DNA from: Candidatus Rokuibacteriota bacterium
Lineage (GTDB): Bacteria; Methylomirabilota; Methylomirabilia; Rokubacteriales; CSP1-6
Assembly (NCBI GenBank): GCA_003220265.1
Contig: QHRW01000106.1
Location: 1 to 64,000, forward strand
Direction of reading: 5' to 3'
DNA: 64,000 nt
Shown one piece after another: positions 28,052-36,866 of the stretch (its first letter is position 1; each line of letters begins with the position of its first letter). The notes beneath the pieces are model-generated. The model did not search any database, had not been told where the DNA came from, and was given only the letters and a program-made list of their open reading frames with translations. The position numbers and the translations under genes are program-made.

Positions 28052-28692
28052 CCGCGAGAGCCTATCACGATCTTTTGCGCTTTCTTCTGCTCTGCGCGTC
28101 GCGCCAGGCCACGGCCGGAGTTCCAGAGCCGGACGGCCAGCAGCAGCATCAGGATCGTGGCGTAGACCCAGGGCTGGATCAGCACCTTCTTGGCGAGCCA
28201 GATGTAGTGGAGGCAGCCGAGGATGCCGGCGACGTAGACCAGGCGGTGCAGACGGCGCCAGGCGCGGCCGCCGAGACGCTTGATCATGCCGGTGGTGGAC
28301 GTGGCCGCGAGCGGGACGAGCAGGACGAGGGCCGTGAGGCCCACGGTGATCCACGGGCGCTTGGCGATGTCGTCGCCCATGGTGTGCCAGTCGAAGAAGT
28401 GGTCGAGCACGATCCACACGGCGAAGTGCAGGACGGCGTAGAAGAACGCGAGGAGCCCGAGGAGACGGCGCAGCGTGATGGGCCAGCTCCAGCCCGACAC
28501 GATCCGTAGCGGCGTCAGCGCCAGCGTGGCCAGCAGGAGCCGCAGCGCGGTCTCCCCCAGCTGGCGGGTGACGTACTCGATCGGGTTGACCGTGAGGTCG
28601 TCGGTGGCGAAGCCGTAGAGCAGGGCGGCCAGCGGCGCCAGCGCCACCGCCCACACCCCGACCTTGAGGGCGACCCGGCCGCGGGTCGTCAC
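28048..28692 (-). CDS. msrQ: MsrQ, heme-binding membrane subunit of periplasmic Met-sulfoxide reductase
   Basis: A 214-residue integral membrane protein with about six helices of the ferric-reductase-like family. Histidines suited to b-type heme lie in AVLHFAVW, DHFFDWH and RLHRLVYVAGILGCLHYIW. MsrQ passes electrons from the quinone pool or flavin reductase to MsrP. The GTG start at 28692 lies 2 bp after the msrP stop, and the stop overlaps the next gene's ATG. Confidence 0.93.
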   Translation of the reverse strand: MTTRGRVALKVGVWAVALAPLAALLYGFATDDLTVNPIEYVTRQLGETALRLLLATLALTPLRIVSGWSWPITLRRLLGLLAFFYAVLHFAVWIVLDHFFDWHTMGDDIAKRPWITVGLTALVLLVPLAATSTTGMIKRLGGRAWRRLHRLVYVAGILGCLHYIWLAKKVLIQPWVYATILMLLLAVRLWNSGRGLARRAEQKKAQKIVIGSRG

Positions 28693-28694
28693 GC

Positions 28695-29639
28695 TCAGTA
28701 GTTCTTCTTGAGATCCATCCCCGTGTAGAGGGACGCGACCTGATCGGCGTAGCCGTTGAACATCAGCGTGGTCCGGCGACGGAACTCGCCGATGCGGCGC
28801 TCGGTCCCCTGGCTCCAGCGCGGATGATCGACCTTCGGGTTCACGTTGGAGTAGAAGCCGTATTCCTGGGGCGCCGCCTTGTTCCACGCCGTCTTCGGCT
28901 CGGTGTCGGTGAGGCGAATGCGCACGATGGACTTGGCGCTCTTGAAGCCGTACTTCCACGGGATCACGACGCGCACCGGCGCGCCGTTCTGGTTGGGCAG
29001 CACCTGGCCGTACATGCCGACCGTCAGCAGCGTCAGCGGATGCATCGCCTCGTCGAGGCGCAGGCCTTCCGTGTAGGGCCAGTCGAGCGTGCCCCCGAAG
29101 AAGCCGGGCTTCTGGCCGGGGAACTGCTCGGGATCCTTGAGCGTGGTGAACTCGACGTACTTTGCGCCCGGCCGGGGCTCCACCTGCTTGAGCAGCGCGG
29201 CGAGCGGATAGCCGATCCACGGGATCACCATCGACCACGCTTCCACGCAGCGCAGCGAGTAGATGCGCTCCTCGAGGGGCGCCACCTTCAAGACCTCCTC
29301 GATGTCGAACGTCTTCGGCTTGGCGCAGAGCCCGTCGACCTGCACGTGCCAGGGCCGGGGCTTGAGCGTCTGGCCCAGGCGCGCCGGGTCCTCCTTGTTG
29401 ACGCCGAACTCGTAGAAGTTGTTGTACGTGGTGGCGGCGTCGAACTTGGTCGGCGCGTCCTGCACGCGATAGGCCGCGTTCGGCGTCGCCTTGAGCGGGG
29501 CGCCGGCCGGCATGGGCGCCGCGGTCGCCTCGGCGCCGACATCGCAGCCGATGGCCGCCAGCGCGATGGCCCCGGCCATGAGCTCGCGGCGGCTGAGATA
29601 GAGCTTCTCGGGGGTGACGTCGGAGTAGCGCAAGCGCAT
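28695..29639 (-). CDS. msrP: MsrP, molybdopterin Met-sulfoxide reductase, Tat-exported
   Basis: A 314-residue oxidoreductase with a twin-arginine signal (SRRELMAG at about 16-23) and the sulfite-oxidase fold. Cys131 in [14 protein letters not shown] is the molybdenum ligand. MsrP repairs oxidised methionines in periplasmic proteins, with electrons from MsrQ. AGGAGG precedes the ATG at 29639. It lies 20 bp after the thioredoxin-like selenoprotein gene and ends 2 bp before msrQ. Length matches the family (E. coli MsrP 334 with leader). Confidence 0.95.
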   Translation of the reverse strand: MRLRYSDVTPEKLYLSRRELMAGAIALAAIGCDVGAEATAAPMPAGAPLKATPNAAYRVQDAPTKFDAATTYNNFYEFGVNKEDPARLGQTLKPRPWHVQVDGLCAKPKTFDIEEVLKVAPLEERIYSLRCVEAWSMVIPWIGYPLAALLKQVEPRPGAKYVEFTTLKDPEQFPGQKPGFFGGTLDWPYTEGLRLDEAMHPLTLLTVGMYGQVLPNQNGAPVRVVIPWKYGFKSAKSIVRIRLTDTEPKTAWNKAAPQEYGFYSNVNPKVDHPRWSQGTERRIGEFRRRTTLMFNGYADQVASLYTGMDLKKNY

Positions 29640-29659
29640 GAGTCCTCCTGATCGAGCGA

Positions 29660-30187
29660 TTATTCGGCCAGCAGCCGTTGGATGATCGTCTCCGTCTGCT
29701 CGTACTCGCCTTCGCCGATGTGGCGGTGGCGCACGACGCCGCGCCGGTCGACGAGCACCAGCGTCGGCCACGCGCGCACGCTCCAGCGGTTCCAGATCGC
29801 CCAGTCGTTGTCCTGCACGATCGGATAGCGGAGCCCGAGCCGGCCGCTGGCCTCGACGACCTTGTCGTACGGCTTCTCCCAGAAGAACTCCGGGGTGTGG
29901 ACCCCGACGATCGTCAAGCCCGTCTTCTCGTACCGCGCGTGCCAGTCCCGCAACTGCGGGATGACGTTGCGGCAGTTGATTCAGCCGTACGTCCAGAACT
30001 CCACGAGCACCACGCGGCCGCGTAGCGCGGCCAGCGTCAGCGGCCGGCTGTTGATCCACGGCCCGCCGGTGACGTCCGGCGCCGCCACTCCCGGCCGCGG
30101 CTGGGCCACGGCCGGGGACACCGCGGCGGCCACGGCCGTCACCAGGACAACGGCCAGCGCGAGGAACCGGTTCATCCTGACGATCAT
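29660..30187 (-). CDS. Exported thioredoxin-like selenoprotein (UINC)
   Basis: Translation to 29984 gives a signal peptide and a redoxin start ending VEFWTYG. A TGA follows at 29983-29981, and the same frame continues [21 protein letters not shown] with the rest of a DipZ/TlpA-like thioredoxin domain (GVHTPEFFW, then [14 protein letters not shown]) to TAA at 29660. Cysteine homologues read WTYGCINC, so TGA replaces the first Cys of CxxC and is best read as selenocysteine 69, with Cys72 as partner. A SECIS-like hairpin follows the TGA. Total about 175 residues from ATG 30187; ATG 30175 is an alternative. It leads the msrP-msrQ-M16-M16 operon and may deliver or accept electrons in the periplasm. 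Confidence 0.9.
29946..29961 (-). promoter_or_regulatory. Candidate bacterial SECIS element of the thioredoxin-like selenoprotein
   Basis: Starting 19 nt after the TGA, UCCCGC (29961-29956) pairs with GCGGGA (29951-29946) around the loop AGUU, G being in the second loop position. An alternative 7-bp stem, CCGCAAC with GUUGCGG, overlaps it. Loop distance of about 25 nt lies in the range known for bacterial SECIS elements read by SelB. Confidence 0.75.
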
Positions 30188-30267
30188 CGTCCCGATCACG
30201 CCTCCAGTCGAGCATTTCGACACGCGTGGGCGGCCGGGCGGTGCGGCCAGGGAGTACAGTGGGCGCC

Positions 30268-31071
30268 ATGGCACGCCGCGTCCTCAACGAGCCGGCGCTC
30301 GCGAGCGTCGTGGAGCCGGGCGCGGTGGCCGAGCGCCTGCAGCGCGCGATGCTGGCGGCGCTCGGCGCGCACACCGACGCGCGGGGTCGCGTGGACTACG
30401 CGCGGCTGGCGGCTTCGGATGCCTTCGCGGCGGCGGAGACGGCCGCGCGCGCGCTCGGCGGCGCCCGCCTCGACGCTCTCGCCGGGCGCGGCGAGCGGCT
30501 GGCCTTCTGGATCAACGTCTACAACGCGCTGGTCCTGCACGGGATCGTGCGCCTGGGCGTGCGATCGAGCGTCCGGCGCACCTGGAACTTCTTTGGGCGT
30601 GTCTGCTATCGCATGGGGGCATCGGTGTTCTCGCTCGACGATATCGAACACGGCGTGCTGCGCGACAACCGCTGGCGGCCGTGGCCGCCGCTACGGCCCT
30701 TCGGCGCCGGCGATCCGCGGCGGGCGCTCGCCGTGGCGCCGCCCGACCCGCGTTTCCACTTCGCGATCACGTGCGGGGCCGCCTCCTGCCCGCCCGTCGG
30801 CGTGTACACGGCCGCGGCGATCGACGGCCAGCTCGACCTCGCCACGCGCAACTTCGTCAACCAGGAGATCGTGCTCGCGGGGGGTCGCCTCGCCTGCTCG
30901 CGCCTCTTCAAGTGGTATCGCTGCGACTTCGAGGCCGCCGGCGGCCTGACCGGCTTCCTGCTCCGCCATCTCGACCCCGGCCCCGCGCGCGCGGCGCTCG
31001 AGGCCGGCGCCGCGCCGTGCGCGGCGTTTCGACCCTACCGATGGACGCTCCAGCACCAGCCGGCCGACTGA
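30268..31071 (+). CDS. DUF547 domain protein
   Basis: A 267-residue protein with the DUF547 pattern [18 protein letters not shown], then [26 protein letters not shown] and ARNF/FVNQEI. The family is widespread and has no established activity; a papain-like fold has been proposed. It heads a tight plus-strand operon, overlapping the radical SAM gene by 31 bp, and is divergent from the selenothioredoxin gene. A longer GTG-started frame from 30226 lacks support. Confidence 0.82.
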   Translation: MARRVLNEPALASVVEPGAVAERLQRAMLAALGAHTDARGRVDYARLAASDAFAAAETAARALGGARLDALAGRGERLAFWINVYNALVLHGIVRLGVRSSVRRTWNFFGRVCYRMGASVFSLDDIEHGVLRDNRWRPWPPLRPFGAGDPRRALAVAPPDPRFHFAITCGAASCPPVGVYTAAAIDGQLDLATRNFVNQEIVLAGGRLACSRLFKWYRCDFEAAGGLTGFLLRHLDPGPARAALEAGAAPCAAFRPYRWTLQHQPAD

Positions 31072-31928
31072 CGCTGGCGCCGCCGGCCGCCACGGTGGCG
31101 TTCCGCCATCTCGCGGCGCTCTGGGTGCAGATCACCGGTACGCTCTGCAATCTGCAGTGCGTGCACTGCATCAACGCCAGCGGGCCGCGCGAGCCCTGGC
31201 TGCCGCCCCTCGACGCCGAGACCGCGCGGAGGCACATCACGGAGGCGGCCGCCCTCGGCGTCAAGGAGATCTACTTCACCGGCGGCGAGCCCTTCATGCA
31301 CCCGGCGATCATGCCGCTGCTGGCGTTCGCGCTGGAGCGCGCGCCGACGACGGTGCTGACGAACGGCACGCTGATCACCGATGCCACGGCGGACGCCCTG
31401 GTCGCGCTGGCGGCCGCGGCGCGCTACTCGCTGGAGATCCGCGTCAGCCTCGACGACCCGGACCGCGAGCGCAACGACGCGATCCGCGGCCGCGGCGCCT
31501 TCGAGCGCGCGCTGCGCGCCATCGTCCGCCTGAACGCGCGCGGCCTGCTGCCCATCCTCACCGCCACCGAGACGGAGGCGGCGCCCGGCGGCGACCGCTA
31601 CGCCCGCCTGCGCGCGTTGCTGCTGGAGGCCGGCGTGCGCAAGCCGCGCGTGAAGCTGCTGCCGCTCTTTCCGGTGGGCCGCGCCCAGGGTCGCGGCGGC
31701 GGCACGGTGACGCGCGAGATGCTGGCCGCGGTGGATCCCGCGCGGCTGCAGTGCTCCGAGACGCGCGCGGCGGCGGCCGGCGGCATCTACGTGTGCCCCA
31801 TCCTGTCCGGCCTGCCCGAGGCGCGCATGGACGGCGCCACGCTCGCCGACACCCTCGTGCCCAACCGTGTCGATCACCCGGCCTGTCTCGTCTGCTGGCA
31901 GACCGGCTCGAGCTGCCGCAACGCATGA
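31041..31928 (+). CDS. Radical SAM protein with C-terminal Cys cluster
   Basis: A 295-residue enzyme with Cys36-x3-Cys40-x2-Cys43 binding the SAM [4Fe-4S] cluster, GGEPFMHP as the SAM-binding motif, and extra cysteines near the C-terminus (LQCSETR, YVCPILSG, CLVCWQTGSSC), resembling a SPASM-like auxiliary cluster. It lies between DUF547 and phosphoesterase-like genes and upstream of a TIGR04283-like glycosyltransferase, a neighbourhood I associate with arsenosugar or related modified-sugar loci. The substrate is unknown; the gene order is the only clue. Its stop overlaps the next ATG (ATGA). Confidence 0.85.
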   Translation: MDAPAPAGRLTLAPPAATVAFRHLAALWVQITGTLCNLQCVHCINASGPREPWLPPLDAETARRHITEAAALGVKEIYFTGGEPFMHPAIMPLLAFALERAPTTVLTNGTLITDATADALVALAAAARYSLEIRVSLDDPDRERNDAIRGRGAFERALRAIVRLNARGLLPILTATETEAAPGGDRYARLRALLLEAGVRKPRVKLLPLFPVGRAQGRGGGTVTREMLAAVDPARLQCSETRAAAAGGIYVCPILSGLPEARMDGATLADTLVPNRVDHPACLVCWQTGSSCRNA

Positions 31929-32737
31929 CGACGCTGAGCGAGCCGCGCGCGTTTCGCCGCATCGCCGTGTTCGGCGGCGTGTACAGCAACGCGCACGCGC
32001 TGGCGGCCACGCTGGCCGACGTCCGTCGGCGTGAGGTGGACGCCGTCTTCTGTCTCGGCGACCTCGGCGGCTGCGGCCCGCATCCCGATCGCGTGTTCCC
32101 GCTGCTGCGCGACGCCGGCGTGCGCGCCATCCAGGGCAACTACGATCTCGCCGTGGCCGAAGGGCACACGGACTGCGGCTGCGGCTACACCGACCCGCGC
32201 GACAACCACTTCGCGCATCTGAGCTACGCCTACACCCTCGCGCGCACGGCGACGGAGAACCGCCGCTGGATGGCGGCGCTGCCCGGCCACCGACGCCTGC
32301 GCCTCGGCGGCCTGCCTGCGCTGCTGTGCCACGGCTCGCCGCGCGCCATCAGCGAGTTCCTCTGGGAGTCCACGACGCCCGACGGCCTCGTCGCCCGCTT
32401 CCTCGACGACGCGCGAGCGCAGCTCATCCTGTGCACGCACAGCGGGATCAAGTGGCACCGGCGGCTGGCCGACGGCCGGCACCTCGTCAACGTCGGGGTC
32501 ATCGGCCGCCCCGAGAACGACGGCACCACCGGCGTGTGGTACACGCTGCTCACCGCGGAGTCGGGCGGCGACCTCGACGTGGAATTCGTGCCGGTCGCCT
32601 ACGACCACGAGATGCTCGCGAAGGAGATGGACGCCGAGGGGCTGCCGCCCGAGTTCGCCGAGACGGTGCGCACGGGCTGGTGGACGACGTGCCTCGAGGT
32701 GCTGCCCGGGCGCGAGCGTTCGCAGGGGCGGTTCTGA
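31925..32737 (+). CDS. Metallophosphoesterase-fold protein with altered metal motif
   Basis: A 270-residue protein clearly of the calcineurin-like phosphoesterase fold: CLGDLGGCGPHPDRV, GNYDLAV, LLCHGSP and CTHSGIKWH match metal-binding blocks II, III, IV and V. The first block, normally DxHG, reads GGVYSNAHAL, losing both Asp and His, and GNHD reads GNYD. A GG(P/V)YSN version appears to mark a subfamily found with this radical SAM and glycosyltransferase pair, so the change is probably functional and not decay. Whether it hydrolyses phosphoesters with fewer metals is open. Four cysteines around DCGCGY may bind metal. Confidence 0.8.
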   Translation: MTTLSEPRAFRRIAVFGGVYSNAHALAATLADVRRREVDAVFCLGDLGGCGPHPDRVFPLLRDAGVRAIQGNYDLAVAEGHTDCGCGYTDPRDNHFAHLSYAYTLARTATENRRWMAALPGHRRLRLGGLPALLCHGSPRAISEFLWESTTPDGLVARFLDDARAQLILCTHSGIKWHRRLADGRHLVNVGVIGRPENDGTTGVWYTLLTAESGGDLDVEFVPVAYDHEMLAKEMDAEGLPPEFAETVRTGWWTTCLEVLPGRERSQGRF

Positions 32738-33639
32738 TGACGCCGTGGCTGTCGATCGTCATCCCCGCTCGCAACGACGCCGCCGCGCTCGCGCGGACGC
32801 TCGCGTACCTGGCCCGGCTGCCCGGCATCGCCGGCGCCGAGGTGATCGTCGCCGCGGCCGGCGACGTCGAGGGCACGACCGCCGCCGTGGCCGGACGCGC
32901 GCGCCTGCTGTGGCCGCACGGCTCCACGCGCGCCCAGCTCATGAACGCGGGTGCGGCGGCCGCCCGCCGCGACACGCTGCTCTTCCTGCACGCCGACTCC
33001 TTCCCGCCGCCCGAGGCGCTGTCGCTGATCCACGGCGTGCTGGCGGATCCCCGCGCGGTGGGGGGCGCCTTCGAGCATCTCTTCGCCGAGCCGGTGTGGA
33101 GCCTGCGCGCCATCACCTGGATCAACCGCATCCGCTACCGCCTCACGCGCAACTACTACGGCGACCAGGGCGTGTTCGTGCGGACGGACGTCTTCCGCAC
33201 GCTGGGCGGCTATCGCGACCTGGCGCTGATGGAGGACCTCGACTTCACCCAGCGCCTGAAACGTTGCGGGCGCAGCGTGCTGATCACGACGCCCCTCGTC
33301 ACCTCGGGCCGCCGCTTCCTCGCGCGCGGTCCCTGGCGCACGTTCGCCTTCATCGTCTGGCTCCTGGCCCTGTGGAGCCTCCGCCTCGACACCCAGCGCT
33401 ACGCCGAACGCTGGCGCGGCCCCGCGACTCGCACTCCCGGCGCCCGCCGGGGCAAAGACGCACGCGGTGACGAGGAACTACGCACGGCCAAGACGGAGGA
33501 ACCACGGGATGAAGCAGAGAATAAAAAAGTCCGAAATGATGTGGCAGCGCCGGAGATCAACGGATCCGGCAACCTCCTAGACCAGCCCCCCCACGCCCCT
33601 ACCCGTGTAAGCGGCACCCGCTACAAATGCTCCTCCTGA
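32737..33639 (+). CDS. Family 2 glycosyltransferase, TIGR04283-like
   Basis: A 300-residue protein. The first 230 residues match the small family of GT2 enzymes called arsenosugar-biosynthesis glycosyltransferases (TIGR04283): SIVIPARND, RAQLMNAGAAAARRDTLLFLHADS, NYYGDQGVFVR, LMEDLDFTQRL and TSGRRFLARGPWRTFA. The family end is YAERWR at about residue 226. The last roughly 70 residues are of different composition, charged and AT-richer at DNA level (33463-33600), and look like run-on translation through inserted sequence. The ATG overlaps the previous TGA by one base (TGATG), and the 3' end overlaps the next gene by 13 bp. Confidence 0.85.
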   Translation: MTPWLSIVIPARNDAAALARTLAYLARLPGIAGAEVIVAAAGDVEGTTAAVAGRARLLWPHGSTRAQLMNAGAAAARRDTLLFLHADSFPPPEALSLIHGVLADPRAVGGAFEHLFAEPVWSLRAITWINRIRYRLTRNYYGDQGVFVRTDVFRTLGGYRDLALMEDLDFTQRLKRCGRSVLITTPLVTSGRRFLARGPWRTFAFIVWLLALWSLRLDTQRYAERWRGPATRTPGARRGKDARGDEELRTAKTEEPRDEAENKKVRNDVAAPEINGSGNLLDQPPHAPTRVSGTRYKCSS

Positions 33640-34721
33640 CCGGTGCCACGGGCTTCATCGGGCGGGCCATCGCCGCGCGCGCGCGCGCGACGGGCCGGCC
33701 GCTCGCCGTCCTCGCCCGCGGTCGCGACGGTCTCGATGCCCACGCGCGCGTCGCCGCGGCGCTGGGCGAGACCGCGCGGGGAATCGACGTGATCGAGGGC
33801 GAGCTGAGCGCGGACGGCGTGGCAGTCGCGCCGGCGGCGCTCGGGCGGCTGCGTGAGCGCGTCGAGACCGTCATTCACTGCGCGGGCGATACGTCGTTCG
33901 CGCCCCAGGTCGTCGAGCCGTTCGTGGCCGCGCACGTCAACGGTCCCGTGGCGCTGCTGCGAGCGCTGGCCGGTGGGCGACTGCAACGCTGGGCCCAGGT
34001 CTCCACCGCGTTCGTCTGCGGCGCGCGCTCCGGCACGGTCTACGAGCACGAGGGCGACGTGGGCCAGGCCTTCCACAATCCCTACGAGCGGGCGAAGCTC
34101 CGGGCCGAGGAGGCCGTGCGCGCGGCCGGCGCCGCGTGCGGCGTGGACGTGCGCGTGCTGCGGCCCTCGATCGTCGTCGGCGCGGCGCCCTCGACCGCCG
34201 GCGGCAACCCCTCGAACCTCTTCTTCGCGTTCATCAGGCTGGCGGCCGCGCTCGCCCAGTGGCCCGGCGCTGCCGAGGCGCGGCTGCGCGTGGCCGGCGC
34301 GCCGCAGGCGGCGTTCAACCTGGTGCCGCTCGAGTACGTCGCCGACGCCACGCTCGTGCTGGCCGAGCATCCGGACGCCTCCGGCGGCACCTTCCACCTG
34401 GTCGTGCGGGACGCGCCGCGCCAGCGCCTGATGGCCGCGATGCTGGCCGAGCGGCTCGGACTCGCGGGGCTGACGCTGCTGGACGCGGCGACGGAGCCGC
34501 TCGCCAGTCCCTCGTCGCTGGAGCGCCAGGTCGCGCGGATGATCGAGCCGTACCGCGACTACTTCCTGCAGGACCTGCGCTTCGACGACGCGGTGGCGGC
34601 CGCCGTGCTGGCGCGCGCCGGCATCGCACGGCCCACGCTGGGGCCGGCCGACGTGGCCCGGCTGGTCGACGTCGCGCTGCTCTCCGAGTCCCGCAGCCTC
34701 GTCAGTCCGCCGAACGGCTGA
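33627..34721 (+). CDS. NAD-dependent epimerase/extended SDR
   Basis: A 364-residue extended SDR with TGATGFIG (5-12), TVIHCAGDTSF, VSTAFVCG and YERAK (catalytic Tyr-Lys). The arrangement resembles the NAD_binding_4 / thioester-reductase-like branch, which handles nucleotide sugars or acyl-thioesters. It closes the DUF547-radical SAM-phosphoesterase-glycosyltransferase operon. Its start lies within the AT-richer tail of the glycosyltransferase gene, and no clear ribosome binding site is seen. A sugar-modifying step fits the context. Confidence 0.82.
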   Translation: MLLLTGATGFIGRAIAARARATGRPLAVLARGRDGLDAHARVAAALGETARGIDVIEGELSADGVAVAPAALGRLRERVETVIHCAGDTSFAPQVVEPFVAAHVNGPVALLRALAGGRLQRWAQVSTAFVCGARSGTVYEHEGDVGQAFHNPYERAKLRAEEAVRAAGAACGVDVRVLRPSIVVGAAPSTAGGNPSNLFFAFIRLAAALAQWPGAAEARLRVAGAPQAAFNLVPLEYVADATLVLAEHPDASGGTFHLVVRDAPRQRLMAAMLAERLGLAGLTLLDAATEPLASPSSLERQVARMIEPYRDYFLQDLRFDDAVAAAVLARAGIARPTLGPADVARLVDVALLSESRSLVSPPNG

Positions 34722-34733
34722 CTCGCCGCGGGA

Positions 34734-35315
34734 CTACCGGACGATCAGCACGATCGACAGCGCGAGCAGCGCTCCCATGGCGACGTTGAAGATCCGCATC
34801 CGCCGGCGGCCGTGGAGGACGTGCTGGGCCGCGGCCCCGAACGCCAGCCAGACGACGCCGCTCGGCAGCGCAGCCACGACGAACAGACCGCCGAGCCAGG
34901 CCGCCTGCGACACGGGGCTGCCGGCCCCCGCGCTGAGGAAGGTGGATGCGGCGCTCGCGCTGACCAGCCAGGATTTCGGGTTGACCCACTGAAATGCCGT
35001 CGCGCCGAGGAAGCCGACCGGCCTGGCCTCAGGCGCCGCCTCGACGCCGCCCGACGACGTGGCAATCTTCCACGAGAGCCACAGCAGGAAGGCCGCGCCG
35101 CCCCAGTGAAGCGCCGTCAGGACCCGCGGTCGGTCGAGGACGAGGCTGCCGAGCCCGAGCGGCACCAGGAACATCATGAGCCCCATGCCGGTCGCGACGC
35201 CGAGCAGGCACGGCAGTCCGCGCCGGACGCCGGCCTGGGCGCCGACCGCGGTCAGCATGACGTTGCTCGGCCCCGGCGTGACGGCCGCCACGACGGCGAA
35301 GAGAAGGAACGCCAC
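34734..35315 (-). CDS. LysE/RhtB family amino-acid exporter
   Basis: A 193-residue membrane protein with about five or six helices and the family signature TPGPSNVM near residue 13, then FQWVNPKSWL in the middle. LysE/RhtB proteins export amino acids or derivatives by proton antiport. The start is GTG at 35315. It is divergent from an AraC-type regulator 31 bp away, a common arrangement in which the regulator controls the exporter. The substrate is not predictable. Confidence 0.9.
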   Translation of the reverse strand: MAFLLFAVVAAVTPGPSNVMLTAVGAQAGVRRGLPCLLGVATGMGLMMFLVPLGLGSLVLDRPRVLTALHWGGAAFLLWLSWKIATSSGGVEAAPEARPVGFLGATAFQWVNPKSWLVSASAASTFLSAGAGSPVSQAAWLGGLFVVAALPSGVVWLAFGAAAQHVLHGRRRMRIFNVAMGALLALSIVLIVR

Positions 35316-35346
35316 GATCTGATCGCTCGTCGTACGCTACCCTCCG

Positions 35347-36267
35347 ATGCCCCTCGAGCAGACCAGATCGGCGGGCCAGGGTCTTGAACGATCGTGCCAG
35401 TCGGACGGGAGCTGGATCGCCAGCGCGCGCCCGTCAGGTGGCGTCGAGCTGTTCCGCGCATGGTTCGCCGGCAAGGCCTACGACACGCACCGTCACGACA
35501 CGTACGCCGTCGGCCTGACGGACTCCGGCGTGCAGATGTTCGACTACCGCGGCGCCGGACGGGCCAGCACCGCCGGGCAGGTCGTCGTGCTGCATCCCGA
35601 CGAGCCCCACGACGGGCGCGCGGGCACGCGCGAGGGCTTCGGCTATCGGATCGTGTACGTCGAGCCCGTCCTGCTCGGCGAGGCGCTGCGCGCCGTTCGC
35701 GGACGCGCCCATCCGCTGCCGTTCGTGCGCGAGCCGGTGTCGCGCTACGCGAGGCTGGCGCGGGCAGTGCGCGAGGCGTTCGCTGGCCCGCTGCAATCGC
35801 TGGCCATCGACAGTCTCGTGGTGGATCTCGCGGAAGGACTCACCGAGGGCGAGCGGGGCGGCGCCCTCGCCGGCCGCCGCGTGGACGTTCGCGCCGTCGA
35901 GCGCGCCCGCCAGCTCCTCGACGCCGAGTGCACCCGCGTCGTGCGCTCGAGCGAGCTGGAGTCCATCACGGGGCTGACGCGCCACGACCTCGCCCGGCAG
36001 TTCAGGATCGTGCTCGGGACCAGCCCCCATCGCTATCTGCTCATGCGGCGGCTCGACTTCGCGCGCGAGCGCATGCAGCGAAAGGATCGGCTGGCCGAGA
36101 TCGCGGCCGACGCCGGATTCGCCGACCAGGCCCACTTCACCCGCGCGTTCAAGTCCGCCGTCGGACTGACGCCCGCGCGCTACCGCGCCCTGTGCTACAC
36201 GACCTCGTCGGTGCGCGCCGTGGTCTCGCCGAAGCGGCCGAGCGCGAAGTGCGGTAGGCCCGCGTAG
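35347..36267 (+). CDS. AraC family transcriptional regulator
   Basis: A 306-residue regulator with an N-terminal cupin-like ligand domain (HRHDTYAVGLTDSGVQMFDYRG, HPDEPHDG) and a C-terminal double helix-turn-helix at about 185-290 (DLARQFRIVLGTSPHRYLLMRRLDFARE, IAADAGFADQAHFTRAFKSAVGLTPARYR). It likely controls the divergent LysE gene in response to an amino acid or related molecule. Its 3' end overlaps the end of the convergent fumarase beta gene by 73 bp, an unusually long convergent overlap; the domain ends near residue 283, so the overlap region is a dispensable tail. Confidence 0.9.
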   Translation: MPLEQTRSAGQGLERSCQSDGSWIASARPSGGVELFRAWFAGKAYDTHRHDTYAVGLTDSGVQMFDYRGAGRASTAGQVVVLHPDEPHDGRAGTREGFGYRIVYVEPVLLGEALRAVRGRAHPLPFVREPVSRYARLARAVREAFAGPLQSLAIDSLVVDLAEGLTEGERGGALAGRRVDVRAVERARQLLDAECTRVVRSSELESITGLTRHDLARQFRIVLGTSPHRYLLMRRLDFARERMQRKDRLAEIAADAGFADQAHFTRAFKSAVGLTPARYRALCYTTSSVRAVVSPKRPSAKCGRPA

Positions 36268-36866
36268 ACGTCGGCGACGCGCCGGTTGATCTCCGCGTTC
36301 GCCAGCGCGAAGAGGCTGTGCCCCTCGCGGTCGCCCTCGACGAGGAACGGGCCGAGGCGCTCGACTTCCAGCACCCACATGGCCTGCGCGATGCCGAGCT
36401 CGGCGAGCCAGTGGACCTCGCGCACGCCCTTGATGGCCTGGCCGTAGGCCGCGCCCATGCCGTAGCCGACGGTGGTGAGGTAGATCGCGCCGTGGGGCAC
36501 GAACCACTCGCGGTAGGCCAGCTCCGTGAGGCCGGCCTTGCCGACGATCACCCTGGCGCCGGAACGCTCGAACCAGCGCGTCATCGACTTGCCGAAGCGA
36601 AAGCTGGCCGTGGCCGTCACGGCCTCCACCGCGTAGCTGCCGTCCGGGCGGACGCTGGCCGCGGGCGAGCAGTGGAAGTTGACGTTGGTCAGCGCGCGTA
36701 CGGAGTCCGGCACGCCGCGTCCCTCGTCCACGACCTTGCGATAGACGCCCTCGCGCGCCGTGTAGAGGAAGCCGTTGAGGTACACGACGTCGCCGAGCTC
36801 GAGCCCCGCGATGGCCTCGTCGCTGACGGGCGTGGTCAGCGTGATTTCGCGCATCCGCACGTTCAT
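36195..36866 (-). CDS. Class I fumarate hydratase-type, beta subunit
   Basis: A 223-residue protein matching the C-terminal domain of iron-sulfur hydro-lyases: GDVVYLNGFLYTARE, GKAGLT and PHGAIYLTTVGYG. With the alpha subunit it would interconvert fumarate and malate, or dehydrate tartrate, which uses the same fold. The ATG at 36866 overlaps the alpha stop (ATGA). No tartrate transporter is nearby, which slightly favours fumarase. It is the last gene of the mlaC-led operon. Confidence 0.88.
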   Translation of the reverse strand: MNVRMREITLTTPVSDEAIAGLELGDVVYLNGFLYTAREGVYRKVVDEGRGVPDSVRALTNVNFHCSPAASVRPDGSYAVEAVTATASFRFGKSMTRWFERSGARVIVGKAGLTELAYREWFVPHGAIYLTTVGYGMGAAYGQAIKGVREVHWLAELGIAQAMWVLEVERLGPFLVEGDREGHSLFALANAEINRRVADVYAGLPHFALGRFGETTARTDEVV

